Shown in pieces: positions 31,497-38,556 of a DNA stretch of 61,288 nucleotides. Within the stretch, counting starts at the first letter, position 1, and each line of letters starts with the position of its first letter. The notes beneath the pieces were generated by a model. It was not told the DNA's origin and searched no databases. It was given only the letters and a program-made list of their open reading frames with translations. The position numbers were made by a program, and so were the translations under genes. Source of the DNA: Acidobacteriota bacterium. GTDB taxonomy: Bacteria; Acidobacteriota; JAAYUB01. The DNA lies in NCBI GenBank assembly GCA_018001935.1, contig JAGNHB010000031.1:1-61288 (forward strand). Direction: 5' to 3'.

Positions 31497-32802
31497 CCGA
31501 ATCCCCCACCGATTCCACCGTGCCCGCGGCGGGGGCGTGAACCGCCGCCGAAGGCCCGCCGTCCGCGGGACGGCCGATCACCTGGCCGGCCTCCACGCAC
31601 TCGCCGGGCTGCACCGCGGCGACGGCGGGCCGGCCGGCGTGCTGCTGCAGGGGGACCCGCAGGGCGGCCGGAAGCGGGAATTCCCCCGCGAAGCGGTGCG
31701 GCGCCAGCCAGGCGTTCAACTGGAGTTTCGCCATCACTTTTTTCGTCGGGACGGCCACGCAGGAGGCCTCGGGGGGAGGGGCCGGTTCCGGCGGCACGAC
31801 GCCCTGGGGCCGCGGGACGACACGCCGGGCCTCCAGGATCAACCGGCGCGGGGAGAGGTCGAAGGGGCAGGCGATCAGCGAGCAGAGGCCGCAGCCCGAG
31901 CAGTTGAAGAGGGTCGGGGAATGGAGGGCCCGGTAGTCCCGCCGGGCGCCCACCAGGCGCATCAGCCGGTGCGGGGCGAGGTCGTGACCCAGGAAGCGGC
32001 GGGAACAGAGTTCGCTGCAGCGGGCGCACTGGCAGCAGGCGTGTTCGGCGACCCGGGCGGAGTAGGCGAGGGGGCGCAGGCGCTCCAGGACGGCGGGGTG
32101 GTCCGGCGGGAGGGCAACCACCCCGGAGGTCGTCTTGCGCACCACGTCGTCGTCCGAGGCCAGCGCGCCCATCATCACGCCGCCCTCCACCAGCCGGGCC
32201 CCGGCGACGCGGACACCCCCGCAGGCCGCCACCAGGTCGCCGAAGCGCGTCCCGAGGGGCACGTCGAAGGTGCCCGGCTCACGGACGGCCCCGCAGACCG
32301 TCACCAGCCGCCGGGTGAACGGGACCCCCGCCAGCGCGTCGTCCACGGCCTTGAGAGTGGCGGCGTTCCCCACGTAAATCTTTTCAAAAGAGGGGATTAC
32401 GCCTTGGGGGAGCGTCCGGCCGAGGGCGGCGCGGATGACGAACAGTTCGTCGCCGGAGGGGTAGACGTCGTCCAGGAGCACGGCCCGGAAACCGCCGAGC
32501 GGGGCCAGGGCCTCGGCCAGGGCGGCGTTCTTCCGTTTGACGGCCAGGACCACGTCAGCCGCCCCGCAGCCCGAGGCCACCGCCCGGGCCCCCCGGATCA
32601 CGGCCTCGCCGTGGCGCTTCAGCGTGAAATAGTCGCAGTCCAGGAGCGGCTCGCACTCGGCGCCGTTGACGATGACGGCGTCCAGCCGCGGGCGGAACTT
32701 GAGGTGAGTGGGGAAGCCGCCCCCGCCCATGCCGACCACGCCGGCGTCGGCCACGCGTCGGCAGAGTTCGTCGTAGGTCAGGAGCGAGGACTTTCTCTTC
32801 AT
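31453..32802 (-). CDS. RnfC/PduS-like flavo-iron-sulfur protein of a microcompartment locus
   Basis: ATG 32802 gives 449 aa, the length of PduS. Motifs: GVVGMGGGGFPTHLKF and GAECEPLLDCDYF of the RnfC/NuoF-like flavin/NADH fold, a SLBB-like CGAVREPGTFDVPLGTRF, and two [4Fe-4S] sets, CCQCARCSELC and CSGCGLCSLIACP. PduS reduces cobalamin or passes electrons inside BMCs. Here it follows BMC-P and BMC-H genes on the same strand, 112 nt downstream of BMC-P. It may supply reducing power to an enclosed pathway. The 3' end overlaps hicA on the other strand. Confidence 0.85.
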   Translation of the reverse strand: MKRKSSLLTYDELCRRVADAGVVGMGGGGFPTHLKFRPRLDAVIVNGAECEPLLDCDYFTLKRHGEAVIRGARAVASGCGAADVVLAVKRKNAALAEALAPLGGFRAVLLDDVYPSGDELFVIRAALGRTLPQGVIPSFEKIYVGNAATLKAVDDALAGVPFTRRLVTVCGAVREPGTFDVPLGTRFGDLVAACGGVRVAGARLVEGGVMMGALASDDDVVRKTTSGVVALPPDHPAVLERLRPLAYSARVAEHACCQCARCSELCSRRFLGHDLAPHRLMRLVGARRDYRALHSPTLFNCSGCGLCSLIACPFDLSPRRLILEARRVVPRPQGVVPPEPAPPPEASCVAVPTKKVMAKLQLNAWLAPHRFAGEFPLPAALRVPLQQHAGRPAVAAVQPGECVEAGQVIGRPADGGPSAAVHAPAAGTVESVGDSVTIRTGFGEGRTGG

Positions 32803-32914
32803 GCGATCCCGTGCGCAAAAAGGAAGCGCGGGCGTTGCCGGCCTGCCGGGGATCCCCCCGGGTGCCGGACACGCCCGCGCGGTGCTCTCGGTCCCCCCCC
32901 GGACGGAGGGGTCA

Positions 32915-33184
32915 TCAGCCGTTGAACGAGATGGTGTCGATGATGGCGATGATGGCGGCATCCACGGGGTGGTCCTTCATCCCGTGGGAGAGCCGGGCCG
33001 AGGAACCCGCCACCATCAGCACGGTCTCGCCCGCCCCGGCGCCCACGGTGTCCACGGCGATGACGTGGCCCGCCGGCGCGCCGTTCTCGGGGTTGATCTT
33101 CTCCACGATGAGAAGCTTCTTCCCTTCCAGTTTCGGGTCTTTCCGGGTGGCCACCACGGTCCCCCGGATGCGGCCGATGATCAT
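32915..33184 (-). CDS. EutN/CcmL-type microcompartment vertex protein (BMC-P)
   Basis: The 89-aa product matches the BMC-P pentamer: IIGRIRGTVVATRKDPKLEG, KKLLIVEKINPENG, VIAVDTVGAGAGETVLMVAG, SSARLSHGMKDHPVDAAIIA and IIDTIS. It caps the icosahedral vertices of a shell. It lies 24 nt downstream of the BMC-H gene in one operon. Confidence 0.93.
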   Translation of the reverse strand: MIIGRIRGTVVATRKDPKLEGKKLLIVEKINPENGAPAGHVIAVDTVGAGAGETVLMVAGSSARLSHGMKDHPVDAAIIAIIDTISFNG

Positions 33185-33208
33185 GGGGTCAACCTGCGGT
33201 GCCCCGGC

Positions 33209-33505
33209 CTATTTCTTCGCGCGGGGAACGATGGGCAGGACCTCGTCCAGGTTCATGTGCGGGCGCGGGATCACGTGGACCGCCACCAGTTCGCCCACTT
33301 TGCGGGAGGCCGCCGCGCCGGCGTCCGTCGCCGCCTTCACCGCCGCCACGTCACCGCGGACCACCGCCGTGACAAAGCCGCCGCCGGTCTTCTCGTAGCC
33401 CACCAGGACCACCTTGGCGGCCTTCACCATTGCATCGGCGGCTTCCACCATGGCGGGAAAGCTCTTGGTTTCGATCATGCCCAGGGCTTCCATTGAATCG
33501 GACAT
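33209..33505 (-). CDS. BMC-H shell hexamer protein
   Basis: ATG 33505 follows AGGAGGAACG (98 aa). Features of the BMC domain: [60 protein letters not shown] and a C-terminal [20 protein letters not shown], with the PRPH..L motif. It forms the hexagonal shell facets. This is the first gene of the three-gene BMC unit and has its own promoter. Confidence 0.95.
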   Translation of the reverse strand: MSDSMEALGMIETKSFPAMVEAADAMVKAAKVVLVGYEKTGGGFVTAVVRGDVAAVKAATDAGAAASRKVGELVAVHVIPRPHMNLDEVLPIVPRAKK

Positions 33506-33563
33506 CGTTCCTCCTGTCATCCTTTCTGTTTCTACGGGTTTTTCACCCGCAACGGGTTCGATC

Positions 33564-33592
33564 ATTGTAGAAGAACCCGCCCCGCTTTGCAA
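33564..33592 (-). promoter_or_regulatory. sigma70-type promoter of the BMC unit
   Basis: On the minus strand TTGCAA (33592-33587) and TACAAT (33569-33564) are 17 nt apart. The BMC-H ATG is at 33505, leaving a leader of about 50 nt. Confidence 0.6.
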
Positions 33593-33745
33593 ATGGAAAT
33601 TCACGGTCCCCGCGGGGGTGCAAGCGGATGTCTGCACGCTTATCGCGGGAGCGACCCGCCATTTCGGAAAAACACGACACCGGAAATGGGATTCCCGGAG
33701 GAGCGGGGACGGAAATCGACGCTCCCGTCCCCCGGTCTCCGGCAA

Positions 33746-34114
33746 TCAGTGGGTCTCGGCAACGGGCTTTCCGTCGATGATCTTGAGCACGCAGGTGCTG
33801 ATCTCGGTCAGGTCCAGCCGGGTCCAGACGATGCTGGTGCCCTCGTCGTCGGTGACCTTGAGGTCCCACAGCTCCGCATCCTCTTCGGGGTCGAAGCTGA
33901 TCTCGCAGGTCTGCCCGTCCACGAGAATGTCCGTGGTGAGGATGTCCGACCCCCAGTGGTTGCTGCTGGCGGGCGAGATGTGGACTTCCTGGATGTCGAC
34001 GCCGGTCTTGTTGACGAGCTTGAAATCGAGCTGGGCGTTCTCCGCCGGGACGACCCCGGCGAGGAAGGTCAGGGCGGCCAGGCACAGAATGGCTCTCGCA
34101 AGGACTCCTCTCAT
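33746..34114 (-). CDS. small secreted protein (122 aa)
   Basis: ATG 34114 follows GAGGTG; the open frame runs further back into a VapC remnant. A signal peptide (MRGVLARAILCLAALTFLAG) is followed by a beta-rich domain: AQLDFKLVNKTGVDIQEVHI, SPASSNHWGSDILTTDILVD, GQTCEISFDPEEDAELWDLK and VTDDEGTSIVWTRLDLTEIS. This layout (LVNKTGxxIxxVYISP...WG.DLL) is a known small periplasmic domain of unknown function. It lies upstream of the BMC unit on the same strand, but 241 nt away with an intervening promoter, so co-transcription is doubtful. Confidence 0.75.
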   Translation of the reverse strand: MRGVLARAILCLAALTFLAGVVPAENAQLDFKLVNKTGVDIQEVHISPASSNHWGSDILTTDILVDGQTCEISFDPEEDAELWDLKVTDDEGTSIVWTRLDLTEISTCVLKIIDGKPVAETH

Positions 34115-34239
34115 GTGGCACCTCGAAGAAGGAATTTTGAAACGCGGCGATTGCAATATTATCAGAGTCCCCCGCCCGGGGCAATCCGAGATTTCGTGGG
34201 TTCGCGCTTCCCGTGACCCGGAACCCGGAACGCGGGCCT

Positions 34240-34378
34240 CGTCGTCGGTGCGCCCGAACCTGTAGAGCAGTTCGGCCACCGTCAAGATGCTGATGCCGAA
34301 CCGCTCGTCATCCCGCCCCAAAACAAGTCCCTCGATCATTCCTCTGCTGTGCTCCAGCGTCCGGATCATTTTGACCAC
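34240..34378 (-). pseudogene. VapC/PIN toxin fragment
   Basis: Reading MIRTLEHSRGMIEGLVLGRD then DERFGISILTVAELLYRFGR, this matches the second-helix and T-x-x-E-L part of VapC PIN toxins (ISxLTxAELxxG). The catalytic N-terminal Asp strand and the C-terminal half are missing, and the frame runs on into the small secreted protein gene. It is clearly a broken copy. Confidence 0.7.
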
Positions 34379-34685
34379 TGATCACACTAATTCACACTGA
34401 TGGGGAGATTGGTGGGGATCTGCGGTGAAACCGAACTGATGTTGGCCATAGTTGACGGGTTCGCAAAAAGTCTGAAAACGAAGGGGAAAGTGTATGTAAG
34501 GCCTTTGTTTGAGCCATCGCCCGGAGGGTGATGGTACTTTTTGCGTTGCCGTCATATTTAATATTAGTGTCGATTAGTGAAATTAGTGGTTTTTCCCCCG
34601 GGCTCCGGAGACGTTTGGGTCGGATCCGGGTGGGGATTCGTGTGGTTGGTGTGGTTCGTGGTTTGTTTTTCTGTAGTCACGGGGT
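34379..34685. other. AT-richer intergenic region with facing repeat arms
   Basis: No gene is supported. TTAGTG-word arms at 34375-34401 and 34563-34589 face each other (21 of 27 positions complementary). Between them lies the 76-nt hairpin element (34462-34537). A GTGGTTGGTGTGGTTCGTGG tract follows at 34641-34663. Confidence 0.65.
34462..34537 (+). repeat. 76-nt dispersed hairpin element, copy 2
   Basis: Ungapped match to 11598-11673. It begins CGCAAAAAGTC and ends in the hairpin CCATCGCCCggaGGGTGATGG at 34514-34534. The CGCAAAAAGTC start recurs at 42928-42938. Confidence 0.7.
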
Positions 34686-35459
34686 TCACTTCCCGGCGGG
34701 TGGGACGGAGGCGAGGAGGACGAGCTGGTCGGACGACTCCGGGTCGAAGGGGCGGCGGTCGTATCCGGCGAAGGTCTCCAGCCGCCTGAACCCCGCCTCC
34801 CGGGCGAGCCCCACCAGGCGGCCGGGGCCAACGGGACGCTGGACGGCCGTGAGGACCCGGGTCTGCACCCGCTCGCCCTCCCGGGTGACCACGACGATGT
34901 TGAGGTCGATGCGGTCGCCCCGGTGGTGGAAGACCCGCAGGAAGGTGACCTCGTGACCGTCCAGGGCGGACGCCGTGGCCGGCATGATCCGGAGCCGCTC
35001 GCGGGCGAGCTTGTCCCAGTTGAAGATGTGCACGACGGCGATCCCGCCGGGGCGGAGCATGCCGTGCATCTGCCACAGGGCCCGGGCCACGTCGGCGTCG
35101 GTGGGGGCCAGGGTGAGGGAGTTGCCGAGGCAGACCACCGCATCGAAGCGCTCCACGCCGGCAAAACCCTTGAGAAGCTCGGTGAAGGAGCAGACCCGGA
35201 AGTCCGCCGCCACCTCTTCGCGCCGCGCGTTCTCCCGGGCGGCCTCCACCATGGTGGGGGCGAGGTCGGATCCGTGGGCCTCCAGGCCGAGCCCCGCGAA
35301 CTGGATCACGTGCATCCCCGTTCCGCAGGCGCAGTCCAGGACCCGCTTCACCCCGCGCTCCACGAAGAGTCGCGGGAAGAAATCCCCCTCGTTCCGCTTA
35401 CGGGTCTCCCAGGGGAACATGTGGTCGTAGACGGTGGAGAAGTCGTCGAAGATGGTCAT
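34686..35459 (-). CDS. class I SAM-dependent methyltransferase
   Basis: A 257-aa methyltransferase. Motif I is VLDCACGTGMHVIQFAGLGL; a second acidic strand, HGSDLAPTMVEAAREN, ends the SAM ribose site. Later strands are FDAVVCLGNSLTLAPTDAD and MLRPGGIAVVHIFNWDK. The C-terminal beta part (RIDLNIVVVTREGERVQTRV, GLAREAGFRRLETF) is typical of small-molecule or protein methyltransferases. The target is unknown. A truncated copy of its first 66 codons lies at 36535-36738. Confidence 0.9.
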   Translation of the reverse strand: MTIFDDFSTVYDHMFPWETRKRNEGDFFPRLFVERGVKRVLDCACGTGMHVIQFAGLGLEAHGSDLAPTMVEAARENARREEVAADFRVCSFTELLKGFAGVERFDAVVCLGNSLTLAPTDADVARALWQMHGMLRPGGIAVVHIFNWDKLARERLRIMPATASALDGHEVTFLRVFHHRGDRIDLNIVVVTREGERVQTRVLTAVQRPVGPGRLVGLAREAGFRRLETFAGYDRRPFDPESSDQLVLLASVPPAGK

Positions 35460-35531
35460 GCTTCACCCTTGCCTGTCGCTTGCGGCGGCACCCCCACGGC
35501 GGCGCCTCTTCATCTCCCGGTTGCGGGCGCC

Positions 35532-35822
35532 TCAAGAGAAAGGGTTGCAAACCGTGATGCCGAAATACTCCCGACCCTCGGCGAGGTCTTCCGAGTAAAG
35601 CGTGCGGCACCCTGCTCGTTCAGCCGCCGCCACGATCAGGGCATTCCACCAGGAAATGCGGTACTCCCGCTCGGCATCCTTCGCCCGCAGAACCAGCAAC
35701 TTGTCCATCGGGACCGGTTCCCAGGCCATCAGGGCCTTGACGTCATCCCAGGCCCGCTGGGGTGAAAGGCCGGGAGTCAGCTTCCGCGTGACCGTGACGT
35801 AAAACTCGTTCAGCTGCGATCC
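35532..35822 (-). pseudogene. C-terminal half of a PIN-domain toxin, in frame behind mazF
   Basis: The frame directly after the mazF stop (35823-35825) reads SQLNEFYVTVTRKLTPGLSP, RAWDDVKALMAWEPV, RISWWNALIVAAAERAGCRT and LYSEDLAEGREYFGITVCNP. LNEFYVTVTRK, a W-D.LI.A-type helix and L-Y-S-E-D-L are PIN (VapC) signatures. The first 50 or so residues with the active-site Asp are gone, and there is no start until ATG 35729 (65 aa). It seems that mazEF replaced the 5' half. Confidence 0.8.
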
Positions 35823-36158
35823 TCAATAAATGCACGCGTCGAGAATCGACAGGACTTCGTCGAGCACCTCGTCCGGGGCCTTCCCGATGATTTCGGCCTT
35901 CCGGGCGCGGAAATCCACCGACTTGACCTGCTCCACCATGACGAACCCGTCCACTCCCGGCATCCCCGCTACCGCGACGTGAAAGGGGAACCCCCGGACC
36001 GTTCGGGTCAGCGGGCAGACGATGGCCAACCCCGTTCGTTCGTTGAAGAGGGTATTGCTGACCACCAGCGCCGGGCGGCGTCCCCGTTGCTCGTGCCCGG
36101 ATTGCGGGTCGAAGGTGATAGTGATGAAATCACCCTTCTCGGGTATTCCCGCCTTCAT
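35823..36158 (-). CDS. mazF: MazF-family endoribonuclease toxin
   Basis: A 111-aa PemK/MazF toxin of the ChpB/EndoA type: GDFITITFDPQSGHEQRGRR then PALVVSNTLFNERTGLAIVC, PLTRTVRGFPFHVAVAGM and FVMVEQVKSVDFRARKAEII. The catalytic Arg in GHEQRGRRP and Thr in PLTRT are present. Its ATG is adjacent to the mazE TAA (TAAATG), so the two are coupled. Confidence 0.95.
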   Translation of the reverse strand: MKAGIPEKGDFITITFDPQSGHEQRGRRPALVVSNTLFNERTGLAIVCPLTRTVRGFPFHVAVAGMPGVDGFVMVEQVKSVDFRARKAEIIGKAPDEVLDEVLSILDACIY

Positions 36159-36407
36159 TTACCACTCCTCCCGGCCGACGGGAGCACCCCACTCTTCCTC
36201 GCCGACCTGGCTGCCTTCGGGAATGCGGGACACCAGCGTTTCCAGCCTCAACCGTCCTCTGACCCGCCTCACGGGCGAGATCACGATCAACCCATCCTTC
36301 ACATTGACCTCGACGTCGTCGCCGACGTTCAAGTGCACATCCTGCAACACCTGTCGGGCCAATCGGAGTCCCTGACTGTTCCCCCACCTCTGGATTTTCG
36401 TTTGCAT
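36159..36407 (-). CDS. mazE: MazE-family (AbrB-type) antitoxin
   Basis: An 82-aa protein; AGGGGG precedes ATG 36407. The swapped-hairpin AbrB/MazE fold is visible in KIQRWGNSQGLRLARQVLQD and DDVEVNVKDGLIVISPVRR. The C-terminal tail (IPEGSQVGEEEWGAPVGREE) is the toxin-binding part. It should repress its own promoter, which overlaps a palindrome. Confidence 0.94.
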   Translation of the reverse strand: MQTKIQRWGNSQGLRLARQVLQDVHLNVGDDVEVNVKDGLIVISPVRRVRGRLRLETLVSRIPEGSQVGEEEWGAPVGREEW

Positions 36408-36433
36408 CGGTCAGCCCCCTGAAAGATATACAT

Positions 36434-36462
36434 AGTATATACATCCCGGAGAAGCAAGTCAA
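36434..36462 (-). promoter_or_regulatory. mazEF promoter with overlapping palindrome
   Basis: On the minus strand TTGACT (36462-36457), a 17-nt spacer and TATACT (36439-36434). The -10 lies within the palindromic GATATACATAGTATATAC region (36425-36442), a likely MazE site. Confidence 0.65.
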
Positions 36463-36534
36463 CCTGTGATTTACCTCTGCTTGACAGCCGCGGCGGGCGG
36501 GCGAAAGGAATCGGACACCCACTTTTTTTGTGTT

Positions 36535-36738
36535 GGGGGCGAGGTCCGACCCGCAGGCCGCTAGGCCCATCCCAGCGAACTGGATCACGTGCATCCCTGT
36601 GCCGCAGGCGCAGTCCAGGGCCCGCTTCACCCCGTTGCCCTCGAAGATTCGGGGAAAGAAATCCCCCTCGTTCCGCTTCCGGGTCTCCCAGGGAAGCATG
36701 TGGTCGTAGACGGTGGAGAAGTCATCGAAAATGGTCAT
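36535..36738 (-). pseudogene. truncated duplicate of the methyltransferase 5' end
   Basis: It begins MTIFDDFSTVYDHMLPWETR and runs to GSDLAPN, matching the first 66 residues of the gene at 35459 with about ten substitutions. It then breaks into unrelated sequence at a GGACACCCACTTTTTTT junction. Its ATG overlaps the stop of the membrane protein gene upstream (ATGA). Confidence 0.85.
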
Positions 36739-37349
36739 GGTCCGGAAGCTCCGTCTTGCCGTTTTCGGCATCGGTCCCACGTCACCAGTTTTTCCGCCAG
36801 GAAGATCGCACCGAAGAGTAACCAGAACAGGCAGAACCCATTGAGGTAACGCTCCTGATGCAGTGTGAAAAACGCCCGGGCAGCTACAAGCGCCAACCCG
36901 AAGCAGAGGATGAAGAGAATCCACACCAGATTGATCACGGCCTGCTGTGGCGCTTTCCTGGAATGCCGTGGAACACGACCGGTGACCTGTTCCAGCCAGC
37001 GGCCGATCCCAAACCACAAAATCCAGTAAGCCGCACTGGCGATGAATGCGCAGACCCAGAAATAAGCGGGGTTGGGGACCCAGATGAAAATCAAGAAGAG
37101 CGGGAAGCAAAGGATGACGACCGGCAGGAGCATTCCCAGGGTAATCTGTTCTTTCTCGGTTATTTCCCAGAATACGGTTCCCAGATAGAACCCTGATCCA
37201 TCAGCAGTCCTGGAGTCGATTTTCTGCTCGTTTTCCCTTTCAAGCGCGCGGACAGGCGAAGGAGGATAGCAGGCGACGACCATCATGACTGCGGTCAGGG
37301 TCGCCAGCGTCGGCAGAAGGAATCTGTTCAGGATTGAACGTCTCTTCAT
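36735..37349 (-). CDS. integral membrane protein (204 aa)
   Basis: ATG 37349 (MKRRSILNRFLLPTLATLTA) has AAGGTG immediately upstream; the frame is open from 37385. There are four or five membrane helices: FLLPTLATLTAVMMVVACYP, ITLGMLLPVVILCFPLFLIF, YFWVCAFIASAAYWILWFGI, VINLVWILFILCFGLALVAA and FCLFWLLFGAIFLAEKLVTW. An extracytoplasmic loop (RENEQKIDSRTADGSGFYLG) follows the first. The family was not identified. Confidence 0.7.
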   Translation of the reverse strand: MKRRSILNRFLLPTLATLTAVMMVVACYPPSPVRALERENEQKIDSRTADGSGFYLGTVFWEITEKEQITLGMLLPVVILCFPLFLIFIWVPNPAYFWVCAFIASAAYWILWFGIGRWLEQVTGRVPRHSRKAPQQAVINLVWILFILCFGLALVAARAFFTLHQERYLNGFCLFWLLFGAIFLAEKLVTWDRCRKRQDGASGP

Positions 37350-37392
37350 CACCTTGACTCTCCATCTGATCTCGTAGCGGATCAAAGGTCGC

Positions 37393-37506
37393 GCCGGCGT
37401 GTTTTTCGAGGGGTGATGACATGGATATCAGCCTCAAGCCGAGTCCCCGTAGACGCCCGACGATTCTGTAATCGACGCTCTCATCCGCTATCAGACTAGC
37501 CGACAA
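37393..37506 (-). pseudogene. truncated DUF5615 (PIN-like) toxin partner of DUF433
   Basis: TTG 37506 has GGAGG at 6 nt and overlaps the DUF433 stop, as is usual for this pair. The text LIADESVDYRIVGRLRGLGL is the N-terminal active-site strand and helix of DUF5615 (L-x-A-D-E-x-x-D). After SMSSPLEKHAG the reading frame degenerates and runs into the membrane protein gene. The family is normally about 115 residues, so roughly two thirds are missing. Confidence 0.7.
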
Positions 37507-37720
37507 GGATTTCCTCCGTCGCCAGGATGGCGGCCGAATAGGCGAGGGCCGCCAGAATCCCTTCACGGGGCACCTGGGGGTAGGCCTGCTGGAGTTCGTC
37601 CATCGGCATGCTCTCGGAGAGCTTGCGAAGGATCAGTTCCACCGATATCCGGGTTCCCCGGATAACGGGTTTGCCGACCAATACTTCCGGGTTTGACTCG
37701 ATCCAGAGATGATAATCCAT
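37496..37720 (-). CDS. DUF433 antitoxin-like protein
   Basis: A 74-aa protein; ATG 37720 follows GGAGG. Landmarks: WIESNPEVLVGKPVIRGTRI (DUF433 signature, G-x-P-x-I-x-G-T-R), SVELILRKLSESMPMDELQQ and PREGILAALAYSAAIL. DUF433 forms a winged-helix-like DNA-binding antitoxin paired with a PIN-like DUF5615 toxin. Here the toxin is truncated, so this is an orphan antitoxin. A TATGAT -10 lies just upstream. Confidence 0.9.
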   Translation of the reverse strand: MDYHLWIESNPEVLVGKPVIRGTRISVELILRKLSESMPMDELQQAYPQVPREGILAALAYSAAILATEEILVG

Positions 37721-38075
37721 TTTCGGCCTCCGTTTCTTCGATCATAACACAGAATTTTTGCAGTTCGGCCGCGATCACGATCAGCTCAGGTAAGCTCAGG
37801 GACACTCACTTGACCATTCCCGGAAGGGCGGGCCGCGGCGGCGCGAATGCGGGATGGCCATCCGTCAAGCCAGAAACGAATCGGAGCCGCGCGCGTAAGC
37901 AAGCGGTAAGATTTTCTCACCCTTACCGCTCCCTAACGGTCGCGGCTCCGACTGTTTTTTCTGGAGAGCGCATCGAAGGCGGTACCGATTCCGGTACCGC
38001 CCCCGGGGGTATCGGCGTAGTCTCCCGGTCCCTTGCTCCTCATCTCCACCGGAGATATCGACCCCAGGGGATTCC
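37721..38075. other. intergenic region with hairpin element
   Basis: In 355 nt without a gene, a GGGACACTCACTT word occurs at 37799-37811, a GAGCCGCG hairpin at 37880-37952, and GC-rich unstructured DNA follows. Confidence 0.5.
37880..37961 (+). repeat. GAGCCGCG hairpin element, copy 2, followed by a T-tract
   Basis: TCGGAGCCGCG (37881-37891) and CGCGGCTCCGA (37941-37951) form an 11-bp outer stem. Inside it CGGTAAG (37903-37909) pairs with CTTACCG (37922-37928). CTGTTTTTT follows, so it could terminate plus-strand transcription. It is the inverted counterpart of 14781-14852. Confidence 0.65.
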
Positions 38076-38420
38076 CTACGGTTCGAAGGGACAGCGGATA
38101 GGCTTGCCCTCGAGGTAGAACCGCAACACGCACTTGTTGCAGGAGACGCAGCGGGCCTTCGCGCGGTCGCCGGCCGCCTTCGCCCGCCGGGCCGCATCGC
38201 CGTAGGCGGCGGCAACCTCCCGAATCCGGTCTCCCTCCGCGGGGCACTCCTGCCGGTTGGGACTCCGGTACTCACAGAGGGGAGCGTCCACAGAGAAGGA
38301 GGATGCGAAGGGGGCCCCGCCGATCGCGCGCTGGTGCTTCGCCGCCCACATCCCGGCGTGGGTCAGTTGGAAGGCCGCCCCGGCCCCGCCCGCGTGGATC
38401 ATCCATTTCTCGACATCTAC
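38076..38420 (-). pseudogene. NADH:flavin oxidoreductase (OYE family) with 5' and internal deletions
   Basis: The text reads EKWMIHAGGAGAAFQLTHAG, then CEYRSPNRQECPAEGDRIRE and VAAAYGDAARRAKAAG. This is the OYE barrel from the H-x-x-G-x-x-QL.HAGR segment to A-A-R-R-A-K-x-A-G. The next residues should be F-D-G-V-E-I-H, but the frame jumps to DRAKARCVSCNKCVLR, the C-terminal iron-sulfur-type Cys cluster of the 2,4-dienoyl-CoA-reductase-like branch. About 200 residues are missing, as are the N-terminus and any start. It is a remnant beside the methyltransferase operon. Confidence 0.75.
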
Positions 38421-38449
38421 AGTACCCGCGAGCCTCGATCGACCACGGC

Positions 38450-38478
38450 TTGACAGCCGCCGCTTGCTGGCGTATTCT
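38450..38478 (+). promoter_or_regulatory. sigma70-type promoter of the methyltransferase operon
   Basis: TTGACA (38450-38455), a 17-nt spacer and TATTCT (38473-38478). The first start codon is at 38557, giving a leader of about 70 nt. Confidence 0.7.
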
Positions 38479-38556
38479 GCCCCCAAATTCCCGTGAAGCC
38501 GCGTCCGGAAGACCCCGCGGCCGAAGGACGGACGGCTCGCGCCCCGGAGGGTGAAC

